34,202 nt of DNA from Acidobacteriota bacterium (GCA_016213725.1 JACQZS010000259.1:1-34202), one strand, 5' to 3'. Numbered from the stretch's first letter, positions 1 to 8,041 are shown. The notes: generated by a model from the letters alone, not told the origin. Translations and numbers: made by a program.

Positions 1-43
1 CCTGAGCGGCGCGTGCTTTGTCGATCTGGTATCGTTTCTTCAA
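1..43 (-). CDS. N-terminal fragment of an unidentified leftward gene, cut by the window edge
   Basis: Reading leftward, a TTG codon at 43-41 is preceded, with a 6-base spacing, by the strong ribosome binding site AAGGAGAG (57-50). The frame then stays open to the edge and gives LKKRYQIDKARAAQ, with the TTG read as Met. Only 14 codons are visible, so neither family nor function can be named. The basic start without a hydrophobic stretch does not look like a signal peptide, but it is too short to exclude one. The start lies about 200 bases from the divergent peptidase gene. The call rests entirely on the ribosome binding site and start context. Confidence 0.45.
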   Translation of the reverse strand, partial: MKKRYQIDKARAAQ

Positions 44-71
44 CTGCGACTCTCCTTTCCATAAACCGTTT

Positions 72-95
72 GCCGGAGCCTATCACGGCTCCGGC
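72..95. other. Perfect 9-bp inverted repeat between divergent genes
   Basis: GCCGGAGCC (72-80) and GGCTCCGGC (87-95) pair perfectly around the loop TATCAC. The element sits 29 bases upstream of the leftward TTG start at 43 and 150 bases upstream of the peptidase start at 246. Both flanking genes read away from it, so it cannot be an ordinary terminator for either; it would be a leader hairpin in the leftward transcript or a protein binding site. No T-run follows on either strand. The rest of 44-245 shows no convincing gene or promoter. Confidence 0.5.
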
Positions 96-245
96 GAGAG
101 TCGCGGTTTCAACTAAATTCCGGGCATCCTCAAGTGGGTCCCGCCCGGCCGAAATTTATTTTCCCTTTCCTCTCAATCACTTGATCGGCCCTCCCGGGCC
201 GCCTGCCGCTCCCGGGGCCGGACGCTTTCGCGTGGGAGCACAACT

Positions 246-1547
246 ATGCGCCAAACTCAGCAATTCCATCCCGGCCGCCTCCAGCCCCGGCTCATCGATC
301 TCGCCCTCGCCGCCCGCCTCGACGGCGCCGGACTCAACGACCCCTTCTCCGTCCTCCTCGAACTCCGCCACGGCGCGCCTCCCGCAACCCTGCTCGCGCT
401 CACGCCTCAGGCCCAACCCGTCGGCGCGCCAACCCGCGGCCTCTTCCGCGCCTTGCTCACCAAGTCTGAAATCCTCGCCCTCGAAACCGCCGCCCCCGAT
501 CTCCTCTACCGCATCTGGCTCAACCACACCGTCCGCGCCCTCACCACGCGCTCCATCGCCACCATCAAGGCAGACGCCGCCCACTCCGCCTTCGCCGCCA
601 CCGGCCGCGGCAGCGTCTGGGCTGTCGCCGATTCCGGCATCGCCCCCCACTCGCACTTCGACACCCATCACAATCTCTCCCTCCCCCACGGCCTCGAGCA
701 TCGCGACTTCACCGGCGGTCGCGCTCCCCTCGAAGACGAATTCGGCCACGGCACCCACGTCGCCGCCATCCTCGCCGGCGCGACCCTCAATCCTCAAGAC
801 CCCAGCCCCCGCTCCGTCGCTCCCCAGGCCACACTCGTCTCGCTGAAAGTTCTCGGCCCCGACGGCGCCGGCGAAGTCTCCTCCATCCTCGCCGCCATCG
901 ACTACATCCAGCAGGTCAACGACCACGGCCGCCGCCTCCTCATCCACGGCGTCAATCTCTCCCTCGGCTACGAATTCGATCCCGAGTGGTTCGCCTGCGG
1001 CGCCTCTCCGCTCTGCCAGGAGGTCGACCGCCTCGTCCTCTCCGGCGTCAACGTCGTCGTCGCCGCCGGCAACTCCGGCTACGGCTACCAGAACTCCCTC
1101 CACACCGGCGCCACCCCCACCTGCCTCGATCTCACCATCAACGATCCCGGCAACGCCGACCTCGCCATCACCGTCGGCGCCACTCACCGCGAGCGCCCCC
1201 ACTCCTACGGCGTCTCCTACTTCTCTTCCCAAGGCCCCACCGGCGATGGCCGCCGCAAGCCCGATCTCGTCGCCCCCGGCGAACGCATCCTCTCCGCCTG
1301 TCCGCCTTCCAAAGCCCCGCCCGGCACGGACTGGCGCACCGCTTACATCGAGGACTCCGGCACCTCCATGGCCGCCCCCCATGTCTCCGGCGCCATCGCC
1401 GCGTTCCTCTCCGTCCGCCCCGAATTCTGTGGCCGGCCGCTGGCCGTAAAGGAGATCTTTCTCCACTCCGCCACCGATCTCCGCCGCGACCCCGTTTTCC
1501 AGGGCCGCGGCCTCATCAACCTCTTTCAAGCCCTTCAGGAGCGATAA
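246..1547 (+). CDS. S8 (subtilisin-like) serine peptidase without a signal peptide
   Basis: The 433-residue protein carries the complete subtilase triad: Asp129 in AVADSG, His168 in FGHGTHVA and Ser374 in SGTSMAAPHVSG. The oxyanion asparagine is Asn276 in AAGNSG. Residues 1-118 precede the catalytic core and could be a propeptide or I9-like inhibitory segment, ending in the strand that leads into the catalytic Asp. The N-terminus (MRQTQQFHPGRLQP) has no hydrophobic export signal, which is unusual because most S8 peptidases are secreted. The start is supported by GGGAG at 234-238, 7 bases before ATG. The stop is followed after 2 bases by the GTG of an alpha/beta hydrolase, so the two are almost certainly co-translated. 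The substrate cannot be read from the sequence. Confidence 0.93.
   Translation: MRQTQQFHPGRLQPRLIDLALAARLDGAGLNDPFSVLLELRHGAPPATLLALTPQAQPVGAPTRGLFRALLTKSEILALETAAPDLLYRIWLNHTVRALTTRSIATIKADAAHSAFAATGRGSVWAVADSGIAPHSHFDTHHNLSLPHGLEHRDFTGGRAPLEDEFGHGTHVAAILAGATLNPQDPSPRSVAPQATLVSLKVLGPDGAGEVSSILAAIDYIQQVNDHGRRLLIHGVNLSLGYEFDPEWFACGASPLCQEVDRLVLSGVNVVVAAGNSGYGYQNSLHTGATPTCLDLTINDPGNADLAITVGATHRERPHSYGVSYFSSQGPTGDGRRKPDLVAPGERILSACPPSKAPPGTDWRTAYIEDSGTSMAAPHVSGAIAAFLSVRPEFCGRPLAVKEIFLHSATDLRRDPVFQGRGLINLFQALQER
1537..1541 (+). promoter_or_regulatory. Ribosome binding site fixing the GTG start at 1550
   Basis: AGGAG lies inside the last codons of the peptidase gene, 8 bases before GTG 1550. The reading frame is open far upstream, but only as antisense-like or shadow sequence inside the peptidase gene. 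This site and the homology-like start of the hydrolase fold decide the true start. Confidence 0.7.
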
Positions 1548-1549
1548 CC

Positions 1550-2437
1550 GTGAACAACTTCAGACTCGACTACGATGCCTCCGGCCGCCTGCTCAATCCC
1601 GCCGGCTGCGACCTCTTCCTCAACGCTTTGCGCCCCGCGCCGCCGTCCGATCTCTTCTTCATCGCCCACGGCTGGCTCAATGACCGCATCGCGTCTCAAA
1701 ACCTCTTCCAGTGGTTCTACCAGGGACTCGCGCCCGTCCCCGTCTGCGGCGTCTCCTGGCCTTCGCATCCCTGGAAATCCAACGCCGCCGGCCTGCTCAA
1801 GAGCGGCGCCGAAATGGCGTCCTACTACCTCATGAAGGAACGCGCCGGCGAAATCGGCGCCGCGTTCGCCGCCGACCTGCACCGCATCGCGCGCTTCCTC
1901 CCCAATACGCGCATCCACCTCGCCGGGCACTCCTTCGGCGCTCGGCTCATGACCTCGGCGGTCCACGCCTCAGCCGCCCTGAGCCAGACCGCCTTCGTCC
2001 GCTCATTGACGTTGATCCAGGCCGCCTTCTCGCAGTTTTCCTTCGCGCCCGAAGGTGCCTATCGCGACATCCTCACGCGCCGGCTCGTCCGCGGACCCAT
2101 CCTGATCACGCACTCCAAGCACGACGGCGCAGTCGGAAAGGCTTACCCCGTCGTCTCGCGGCTCAAGGGGCAGAACGCCTCCTCGCTCGGCGACGCTTCC
2201 GATCCCTTTGGCGGCCTCGGACGCAACGGTGCCCAGCGCCTCACCCCCGCAGAGTGCGTCGGCCTCAATCTGGGCGACCTCCAGAGCCTGCGCGCGTATC
2301 TCCAGCACCCCGTGGTCAACCTCAACGCCGACCGCGTCATCCTCAGCCACACGGACTACGAAAAGATGGAGTTGCTCGAGACCATCAAACTGTTATGGTC
2401 CCCCGCAGGTACAACACTGTCCGGCCAGCCATCCTGA
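1550..2437 (+). CDS. Alpha/beta hydrolase, translationally linked to the S8 peptidase
   Basis: A 295-residue protein starting at GTG. Motifs of the alpha/beta hydrolase fold are visible: the HGW oxyanion-type segment at residues 40-42 (FFIAHGWLND), the nucleophile elbow GHSFG with Ser128, a probable acid Asp192 in ITHSKHDGAVG, and a late His267 in ILSHTDYEK. There is no signal peptide or membrane segment, so it should be cytoplasmic like its partner. The gene begins 2 bases after the peptidase stop codon, which implies a shared messenger and related function. Its 3' end overlaps the convergent phzF-like gene by 53 bases. The substrate (ester, lipid or peptide) is unknown; a serine lipase or esterase is the conservative reading. 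The C-terminal 15 residues look disordered. Confidence 0.85.
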   Translation: MNNFRLDYDASGRLLNPAGCDLFLNALRPAPPSDLFFIAHGWLNDRIASQNLFQWFYQGLAPVPVCGVSWPSHPWKSNAAGLLKSGAEMASYYLMKERAGEIGAAFAADLHRIARFLPNTRIHLAGHSFGARLMTSAVHASAALSQTAFVRSLTLIQAAFSQFSFAPEGAYRDILTRRLVRGPILITHSKHDGAVGKAYPVVSRLKGQNASSLGDASDPFGGLGRNGAQRLTPAECVGLNLGDLQSLRAYLQHPVVNLNADRVILSHTDYEKMELLETIKLLWSPAGTTLSGQPS

Positions 2438-3170
2438 CCCGCTCGCCCAGCAGCTCGCAATCCAACTCGCCGCCGCGCGCACTCACCTGCCGGGCGGCGA
2501 GCCTCGTCTTGCCCAGCCGCTCCGCCCAATAGGGAATCAGCGTGCAATGCGCGGATCCCGTCACCGGATCCTCGGGCACTCCAGCCGCGGGCGCGAAGAA
2601 CCGCGAGACAAAATCCACCCCTTCCGCCGCGCCGGGCGCCGTCACGATGATCCCGAACCGGTCCAGCTCGCTCAGCGCCAGCATGTTCGGCTTCAACGCC
2701 AGCACTTCGGCCTCTGTCCCGTACACCACCATGTAGTCGCGCGAAGCCATCACGGCCTGTGGCTTGCCGCCCAGCGCCTCAACCAGGCCCACGGCGGTCT
2801 GCACCACCACCGGAGGCCGCGCTGGAAAGTCCATCGAATAGACCTCTCCCGCGCGCGTCACCGTCAAAGGCCCGCTCCTCGTGTGGAACACCACCTGCCT
2901 CCGCCCCGGCTCCAGAATCTCCATCACCACGGAAGCCGATGCCAGCGTCGCGTGTCCGCACAGGTCGATCTCGCGCTCCGGTGTGAACCACTTCAATCCG
3001 TAGTCTTCGCCCTGTTTCACCAGATACGCCGTCTCCGCCAGGTTGTTCTCCATGGCGATCGACTGCATCAGGCCGTCCGGCAGCCATTCCGTCAACGGCA
3101 CAATCGCTGCCGGGTTCCCTGTAAACACGCGGGACGCGAAGGCATCCACCTGGTACATGGTCAGGTTCAT
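2385..3170 (-). CDS. PhzF-family isomerase/epimerase
   Basis: A 261-residue protein of the PhzF (diaminopimelate epimerase-like) superfamily, close to the usual family length. It begins with the typical MYQVDAFASRVFTGNPAA segment. The catalytic glutamate of PhzF matches Glu46 in NNLAETAYL. Other family signatures are DLCGHATLASA (residues 69-79) and EDPVTGSAHC (residues 200-209). PhzF itself isomerises a dihydroanthranilate in phenazine synthesis, but most homologues act on unknown substrates, and no other phenazine gene is present here. The gene starts 9 bases after the TolC gene and is the last member of the exporter operon. An internal ATG at residue 5 is an alternative start; neither has a strong ribosome binding site. 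It converges on and overlaps the alpha/beta hydrolase. Confidence 0.9.
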   Translation of the reverse strand: MNLTMYQVDAFASRVFTGNPAAIVPLTEWLPDGLMQSIAMENNLAETAYLVKQGEDYGLKWFTPEREIDLCGHATLASASVVMEILEPGRRQVVFHTRSGPLTVTRAGEVYSMDFPARPPVVVQTAVGLVEALGGKPQAVMASRDYMVVYGTEAEVLALKPNMLALSELDRFGIIVTAPGAAEGVDFVSRFFAPAAGVPEDPVTGSAHCTLIPYWAERLGKTRLAARQVSARGGELDCELLGERVRMAGRTVLYLRGTITV

Positions 3171-3179
3171 CTATCCAAT

Positions 3180-4466
3180 TTACCGCCCGCTGAGGAACGC
3201 CATGACGTTGCCCTGCGCCGCCGCCATCCGCGCCGCTGCCGTCAGGCTCTGATATCGCGTGCGAATCGCCTCTTCCTCGGCCAACGCCAGGTTGCCCTGC
3301 GCCGTCGCTACATCCAGGCTGCCCGTCAGCCCGGCGCCATAGCGCAGCCGCGAAAGTTCCAGCACTTCCCGCGCCGCCGCCGCGGCGCGGCCCGCCAGCT
3401 TCTCCGCCTCCGCCGCCGCTTCGCGCTCCAGCGCCGCCCGGGTCAATTCCTGGCTCACCTGCAGCCGCAGCGCGCGCTTCTCCTGCTCCCACTGTTCAAT
3501 CCGCTGCGCCGCCGCCTTCACCTCATTCGAGATGCGCCCGCTGGTCCATACCGGGATCTGCACGCTCACGCCCACCGTGTACGTGCTCACGGCGTCGGTC
3601 GGATCGGCGCCCAACGCGCCGAAGTCTCCGAACGCCGTCACACGCGGCCACCGTTCGCGTTGCACCGCTACGCGATCGGCCTCCAAGGCCCGGCCCTTGG
3701 CATCGAGCGCCCGCATCTCCGGACGCGCTTTCAGTGCGTCTTCCACGGTCAAGGCCGGCAACTCTCCCGCCACCAGCTCCGCCAACTCCACCGTCTCCGC
3801 CTGCTCCAGTCCGGCTGTCTTCTTCAATAGAGTCAGCAACACCTCGCGGTCTCTCTTCGCCAGCACGCCGGCGGTCCTCTCGCTCTCCAGCCTCTGCGCC
3901 GCCCGCACCACCTCCAGCTTGTTGCCCGTGCCCGCCTCCTCGGCGTCCAGCGTCTGCTTCCACACCGCCTGTGCCGTCTCCTCCCGGGCCTTCGCCGCCC
4001 GTGCCCGGGAGCCTGACTCCAGCGCCTGCAGATAGAGATCGATCACCGCCAGCCGCGTTTGCTCCGCCAGCGCCGCCGCGTCTTCCTTCAATTGGCCGGC
4101 CCGCGCCCGCTCCGCCCGGTAGCGCGAGAGCAAGCTCATGTCGAGCACCGTCTGCGTCAGCCTCGGCCGCGCGTCCATCACCCGGTAGGGTCCAATCCGC
4201 GATGGCACGCCGGGAAACGTGATGCCGATCCCCTGCAGGTTCGACGTCTGGTAACTCTGCGACAGCGAGATGCCCACCTGCGGACCCAGCCCGGCTCTTG
4301 TCACCAGCGCCTGCGAATCCTGCTCCAACGCCCTGAGCCGCGCCTGCTGCAGCGCCGGACTCGCCGTCGCCGCATGCTCCAGCGTCTTTTGCAGGCTCCA
4401 ATCCGCCGCCGCCGCCGGCAACATCACCATCGTCAGCAACGTTGTGAAAAGCGCCGCCCGCCTCAC
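3180..4466 (-). CDS. TolC-family outer-membrane efflux protein
   Basis: A 428-residue protein with a clear Sec signal peptide (residues 1 to about 21, ending in AAAADW). Long alternating Ala/Glu/Arg/Leu-rich helices follow, typical of the TolC coiled-coil tunnel. The two-fold repeat organisation is suggested by the paired stretches RAEQTRLAVIDLYLQALE-like (around 130-155) and SQELTRAALEREAAAEAEKL-like (around 330-350). It should form the trimeric outer-membrane channel for the adaptor and ABC transporter encoded upstream. Its ATG overlaps the stop of the HlyD gene by 4 bases (ATGA), showing translational coupling. Product polarity cannot be inferred. Confidence 0.92.
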   Translation of the reverse strand: MRRAALFTTLLTMVMLPAAAADWSLQKTLEHAATASPALQQARLRALEQDSQALVTRAGLGPQVGISLSQSYQTSNLQGIGITFPGVPSRIGPYRVMDARPRLTQTVLDMSLLSRYRAERARAGQLKEDAAALAEQTRLAVIDLYLQALESGSRARAAKAREETAQAVWKQTLDAEEAGTGNKLEVVRAAQRLESERTAGVLAKRDREVLLTLLKKTAGLEQAETVELAELVAGELPALTVEDALKARPEMRALDAKGRALEADRVAVQRERWPRVTAFGDFGALGADPTDAVSTYTVGVSVQIPVWTSGRISNEVKAAAQRIEQWEQEKRALRLQVSQELTRAALEREAAAEAEKLAGRAAAAAREVLELSRLRYGAGLTGSLDVATAQGNLALAEEEAIRTRYQSLTAAARMAAAQGNVMAFLSGR

Positions 4467-5506
4467 CGCTTCACCTCCAGATATGCGTCCACCCGCAGCC
4501 CCACCGGCAGGCTCTGGCCGGCGTCCAGCTCCACTAGAGTCTCGAGGATCTTCGTGTCCACCCGCTCCGTGGGCTCTTCCGTGCGCACGTTCTTCCGCCC
4601 CAGCGCCTGCCCAATCCGCAGCACGTGCCCGGTGAACTTCCGCTCTCCATAGGCATCGGCGCGCACCCAGGCCGGCTGGCCCGCGTAAAGCTTCGCTACG
4701 TCGTTCTCGTCCACATCCACCCGCACGTGCAGCCGGCTCACGTCGCCCAGCGAAACGATCGGCGTATCGCCATTGCCGGACACGCTCTCGCCCGCTTTCC
4801 TATAGCGCCGCAACACTCGCCCGTCCAACGGCGACCGCACCACAGTCTTCGCCAGCATCGCCTCCGACTCCAGAATCGAAGCCCGCGCCTGCGCCACCGC
4901 CGCCTCCGCCCGCTTCAGATCCTCATACCTCGTCTGCTGCCGCACCACCGCCAGCCGCTGCCTCAGCGCCTCCACCCGAGCCAGCGCCGTCTCATAGTCC
5001 CTGGCCGCCAGGTCGCACTCGCTTTTCGAAACTGCGCCGCGTTCCCGCAGCGTCAGCCGCCGGTCCCGCTCCGCCCGCGCCGTTGAGGCTTGCGCTTCGG
5101 CTTCGCGCAGCAGCGCCGCCGCTTCGAGCTTGTCTTCCTCCCTGGCCCCGTTGCGCAACTTCTCCAACTCCGCCTGCCGGTCTGCCAGTTGAGCCCGCGC
5201 CAGCTCCACGCGTGCCGCGTAGTCGGCGTTTTCCAGGATCGCCAGCACCTGCCCTCGCCTCACGTTGTCGCCCTCTCCCACCAGCACGCGCGCCAGCTTG
5301 CCGTCGATCTCCGCGCCTGCTTTTACCTCTTCTCCGGCCGGCTCCACGCGTCCCGCCGCGGCAATCCACGCGGACGCCCGGTCTGGCGCCGCCGCCGGCC
5401 GCGCCGCCGCGGCGGCCGTCTTCTTCGCGGCGGAAGCCGTCAAGCCCAGCGCCGCCAGCGCTCCAACGGCCGCCACTGCTGCAATCCACCAAGTCGTCTT
5501 CTTCAT
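4463..5506 (-). CDS. HlyD/DevB-family periplasmic adaptor (membrane fusion protein)
   Basis: A 347-residue protein with an N-terminal membrane anchor (residues 7-26), a first half-lipoyl segment (about 58-92, GRVEPAGEEVKAGAEIDGKL then GDNVRRGQVLAIL), and a long coiled-coil hairpin (about 95-220). The second lipoyl half contains VRSPLDGRVLRRYRKAGESV (223-242), followed by a beta-barrel domain. This is the layout of adaptors that link an inner-membrane ABC exporter to TolC. The gene overlaps both neighbours by ATGA: its start with the ATPase stop and its stop with the TolC start. The closest architecture I recognise is DevB of the DevBCA glycolipid exporter type, consistent with the DevC-like permease, but the cargo is unknown. 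Confidence 0.92.
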   Translation of the reverse strand: MKKTTWWIAAVAAVGALAALGLTASAAKKTAAAAARPAAAPDRASAWIAAAGRVEPAGEEVKAGAEIDGKLARVLVGEGDNVRRGQVLAILENADYAARVELARAQLADRQAELEKLRNGAREEDKLEAAALLREAEAQASTARAERDRRLTLRERGAVSKSECDLAARDYETALARVEALRQRLAVVRQQTRYEDLKRAEAAVAQARASILESEAMLAKTVVRSPLDGRVLRRYRKAGESVSGNGDTPIVSLGDVSRLHVRVDVDENDVAKLYAGQPAWVRADAYGERKFTGHVLRIGQALGRKNVRTEEPTERVDTKILETLVELDAGQSLPVGLRVDAYLEVKR

Positions 5507-6195
5507 GCTGTCTTCTCCATGCCAAGCTCCGCGGAGCAGATGCGCCCATCGGCGATCTCCACAATCCGGTCAGCGAATCCCAATACCCGGCTGTCGTGCG
5601 TCACCACGACCACCGCGCGGCCCCGCTGCTTCGCCAGCCGCGTCAACATCTGCATCACGTTCAAGCCCGATTGCGAGTCCAAAGCCGCCGTCGGTTCATC
5701 GGCCAGGATGATGGGCGGATCTCCCGCCAGCGCCCGCGCGATCGCCACCCGCTGCTTCTGCCCGCCGCTCAAATCGGACGGCAGCCGCCCGGCCTTCTCG
5801 CTCAAGTCCACCTGCTCCAGTAGCTCCCCTGCCTGCCGCCGGGCCTCTCTGGCGCTCCGGCCTTTCAACTTCAAAGTCAACTCCACGTTCTCCTGCGCCG
5901 TCAGGGCGGGGAAGAGGTTGAACCCCTGGAAGATGAATCCGAAATGCTCCAGCCGTACGCCCGGCAGCTTCTTTTCCGGGAGTGAGGCCACCTCTCGGCC
6001 GTCGATCTTCACGCTGCCCGAGGTCGCCCTCAGAATGCAGCCCATGATCGATAGCAGCGTCGTTTTTCCGCTGCCCGACGGCCCCATCAGCATCACCACT
6101 TCGCCCGCGTCCACATCGAAGTCCACTCCCTCCAGCGCGTGCACCGCCGCGCTGCCGTGGCCGTAGGTCTTGAATAAGTTCCGAATTTCGATCAT
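5503..6195 (-). CDS. ABC transporter ATP-binding protein (DevA/LolD/MacB type)
   Basis: A 230-residue nucleotide-binding subunit with all key motifs: Walker A GPSGSGKTT (38-46), Q-loop Gln90 in FIFQGFNLF, signature LSGGQKQR (142-149), Walker B ILADEP with Asp166 and Glu167, and H-loop His200 in VVTHDSR. The LSGGQKQRVAIARAL variant and the short length match the MacB/LolD/DevA family that powers FtsX-type permeases through mechanotransmission rather than classic substrate translocation. It starts 6 bases after the permease stop and overlaps the adaptor by ATGA. Confidence 0.95.
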   Translation of the reverse strand: MIEIRNLFKTYGHGSAAVHALEGVDFDVDAGEVVMLMGPSGSGKTTLLSIMGCILRATSGSVKIDGREVASLPEKKLPGVRLEHFGFIFQGFNLFPALTAQENVELTLKLKGRSAREARRQAGELLEQVDLSEKAGRLPSDLSGGQKQRVAIARALAGDPPIILADEPTAALDSQSGLNVMQMLTRLAKQRGRAVVVVTHDSRVLGFADRIVEIADGRICSAELGMEKTA

Positions 6196-6201
6196 CCTCT
6201 G

Positions 6202-7332
6202 TTACCCCCGGAATACCATCGCCGGATCGATGCGCGTCGCCTTCCGGATTGAAATCACCGACGCTCCCATGCACATGGCCAGTGCCAGTGCCAGAGTCCC
6301 CACCGCGACCTCCGGCGGCAGCAGGATCGGCGCGTTGCCGCCCTGGCTGCCCTCCGATACCGTCAGCGCGATGGCGATCGCCGCCGTGTAACCCATCACT
6401 CCGCTGATGGCCGCCTGAGCCAGAATCACCCTGTAGATGTGCCCGTTTGACGCGCCCATGGCCTTCAACGTCCCGAACTCGCGGATGTGGTCCACCGTCG
6501 CCGCATAGATCGTCTGCGCCACCACTACCACTCCGACAATCAACCCCAGCACCGCTCCCAGCAACGTCGTGATTCCCGCGCCCGTTGCAAACACCCAGTG
6601 GGTCTGCGTCCGCCGGTGCATCTCCTCGTTCGTCAGAACATCCAGTTCCGGCACCATCGGCTGCACCGCCGCTTTCAGCGCGTTTGCGCTCACCCCCGCC
6701 CTACCCTTCACCAGCAAGTAGACTGCCTGGTCTTCCCGGATAATCCCTGCCCCGTAGTTCAGCGCATTCTTGAACGAGCAGAAGACGAACGGAGCCGTCG
6801 TAAAACTCCGGATCCCCCGCGTGAATCCCACAATCCGCGCCCGCCGCCCGCTGATCTCAAACACTTCGCCGATCCGACTTACCCCCAGCAGGCTTTTGTA
6901 GATCTCATCCACGATCACCGTGTCCTCGCCCCGCAGCGCTGCCGCCGATCCTTCCACCACATTCCACGGCCCCCCCACTCCGCTGTCCAGGTTGTAGCCC
7001 ACCACCTGGACGTTCTCAATCGCTCCAGTCTTCAGCTTCCACGGCACCCAGGCCAGAATGTAGCGGTCTACCCGCTCCACTGCCGGCACCGCCAGCACCT
7101 TCCACCGGTTCGATTCCGACAGAGGCGAGCCTCCATTGACATACGGAATCCGCGGCGACGTCACCCACAGGTCGGCCCCGCTGCGCTCCACAATGTTCGC
7201 GCTGGTATCCAGGAAGCCCAGAAACAGCCCGAATTGCATGAGAATCAACACCAGCGCGAAGACGATGCCCACCAGCGTCACCGCCAGCCGCACGCGATCG
7301 TGAAACAGGTTTTTCCAGGCCAAAGTCAGCAT
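6202..7332 (-). CDS. DevC-like ABC transporter permease (FtsX/MacB fold)
   Basis: A 376-residue inner-membrane protein with one N-terminal membrane helix (about 17-40, LVGIVFALVLILMQFGLFLGF), a large extracytoplasmic region (about 41-250), and three C-terminal helices (about 255-280, 303-327, 341-362). This is the FtsX topology; the N-terminal LAWKNLFHDRVRLAVTLVGI resembles DevC. It is the first gene of a five-gene leftward operon (permease, ATPase, adaptor, TolC, PhzF). A sigma70-like promoter at 7380-7409 and an operator at 7368-7380 lie 36-77 bases upstream, so the whole exporter should be repressed by the adjacent TetR protein. Confidence 0.92.
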   Translation of the reverse strand: MLTLAWKNLFHDRVRLAVTLVGIVFALVLILMQFGLFLGFLDTSANIVERSGADLWVTSPRIPYVNGGSPLSESNRWKVLAVPAVERVDRYILAWVPWKLKTGAIENVQVVGYNLDSGVGGPWNVVEGSAAALRGEDTVIVDEIYKSLLGVSRIGEVFEISGRRARIVGFTRGIRSFTTAPFVFCSFKNALNYGAGIIREDQAVYLLVKGRAGVSANALKAAVQPMVPELDVLTNEEMHRRTQTHWVFATGAGITTLLGAVLGLIVGVVVVAQTIYAATVDHIREFGTLKAMGASNGHIYRVILAQAAISGVMGYTAAIAIALTVSEGSQGGNAPILLPPEVAVGTLALALAMCMGASVISIRKATRIDPAMVFRG

Positions 7333-7367
7333 GATGGTCGTTACAAAGGTGAAATCTATTCAGTCTG

Positions 7368-7380
7368 TGAACACTGTTCA
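7368..7380. promoter_or_regulatory. TetR operator of the efflux operon
   Basis: TGAACA-C-TGTTCA is a perfect 6+1+6 palindrome located directly after the -10 element of the exporter promoter. Transcription would start within it. The identical 13 bases occur in front of the TetR gene (8064-8076), the only other clear copy I noticed. Flanking bases (CTG on the left, TAA on the right) no longer match the symmetry, so this site is probably the weaker of the two. Confidence 0.75.
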
Positions 7381-7409
7381 TAATGCGGGCATAGTTCACC
7401 TCAAGTCAA
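7380..7409 (-). promoter_or_regulatory. Promoter of the efflux-phzF operon
   Basis: On the minus strand, TTGACT (7409-7404) and CATTAT (7385-7380) are separated by 18 bases. This is a good sigma70-type promoter just downstream of the TetR stop codon (7427). The -10 abuts the operator at 7368-7380, so a bound repressor would block it. Confidence 0.65.
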
Positions 7410-7426
7410 GAGAAAAGTTGTAAATC

Positions 7427-8041
7427 CTACCGCAAACTGTCCAGCATCCGGTCCAGGGAATGCTCGATCAGCGTTTCGCGGTCGATGAACGGGAAGTCCG
7501 CCTCAAAGATCAGCCCGGTGGTAATCCCATGCATCATCAGCCACGTAGCCTGCGACACGGTCTCAACGTCAGCCCTTCGGATGGCCCCTGTGTCCATGCA
7601 AAGTCCCATGCCCACCCTCAACCGCTCGAAGCTCCCCATGCCGCAGCCCCACAGCTGCTCTTGGCCTTCAGGAGCCATTGCCTTGAACACGCTGGACGGG
7701 GTGCAGAAGACGAATGCGTAATGGCTAGGGTGCTCCAGTCCGAAATCGATGTAGGCGCGCAGGCTCTTGCGGAGCGTTTCCAGCGGCGCCAGACCCAGGT
7801 CCTGAATCTCCTGCAGGCGCTGGTCCAGTTCGGCGAACGTGGTCGTGCACAGGCTGCCCACCAGGTCCACCTTGTCCCGGAAGTGCAGGTAAATCGTCGA
7901 AGGGGCGTACTCGATCCGGTCCGCGATCTTCCGCATGGAGACGTTCTCGAACCCCTCTTCCACGAATAGCTCCGCCGCCGCGTTCAGAATCTTCTTCTTC
8001 AGGTCGTCCTTCTCGCGCGCGCGGCGCTCGGCTACTCCCAT
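7427..8041 (-). CDS. TetR/AcrR-family repressor of the adjacent exporter
   Basis: A 204-residue regulator. The N-terminal helix-turn-helix is typical: ILNAAAELFVEEGFENVSMR (18-37), then KIADRIEYAPSTIYLHFRDK (38-57). The C-terminal ligand domain contains WLMMHGITTGLIF (167-179), resembling the WHG-type TetR C-terminus. I chose ATG 8041 because GGAG (8050-8047) lies 5 bases before it and the conserved domain starts soon after. The longer open frame to 8311 would run over the regulator's own promoter and operator. It sits upstream of the exporter operon in the same direction. Identical palindromes on its promoter and on the exporter promoter point to autorepression and control of efflux, relieved by an exporter substrate. 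Confidence 0.92.
   Translation of the reverse strand: MGVAERRAREKDDLKKKILNAAAELFVEEGFENVSMRKIADRIEYAPSTIYLHFRDKVDLVGSLCTTTFAELDQRLQEIQDLGLAPLETLRKSLRAYIDFGLEHPSHYAFVFCTPSSVFKAMAPEGQEQLWGCGMGSFERLRVGMGLCMDTGAIRRADVETVSQATWLMMHGITTGLIFEADFPFIDRETLIEHSLDRMLDSLR

Noticed and set aside
72-95. Rho-independent terminator
   Set aside because: The stem lies between divergent genes and has no T-run on either strand.
177-1529. Long leftward open frame (450 codons) opposite the S8 peptidase
   Set aside because: It is Gly/Ala/Glu/Val-rich low-complexity translation antisense to a gene with all catalytic motifs; such frames are expected at this GC content and codon bias.
2385-3170. Phenazine biosynthesis locus
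   Set aside because: Only a PhzF-family protein is present; the other phz genes are absent and PhzF homologues are common in unrelated settings.
2208-3830. Rightward 540-codon frame across the PhzF and TolC genes
   Set aside because: Arg/His/Gln/Pro-rich antisense translation without any domain; the opposite strand has two clear protein families.
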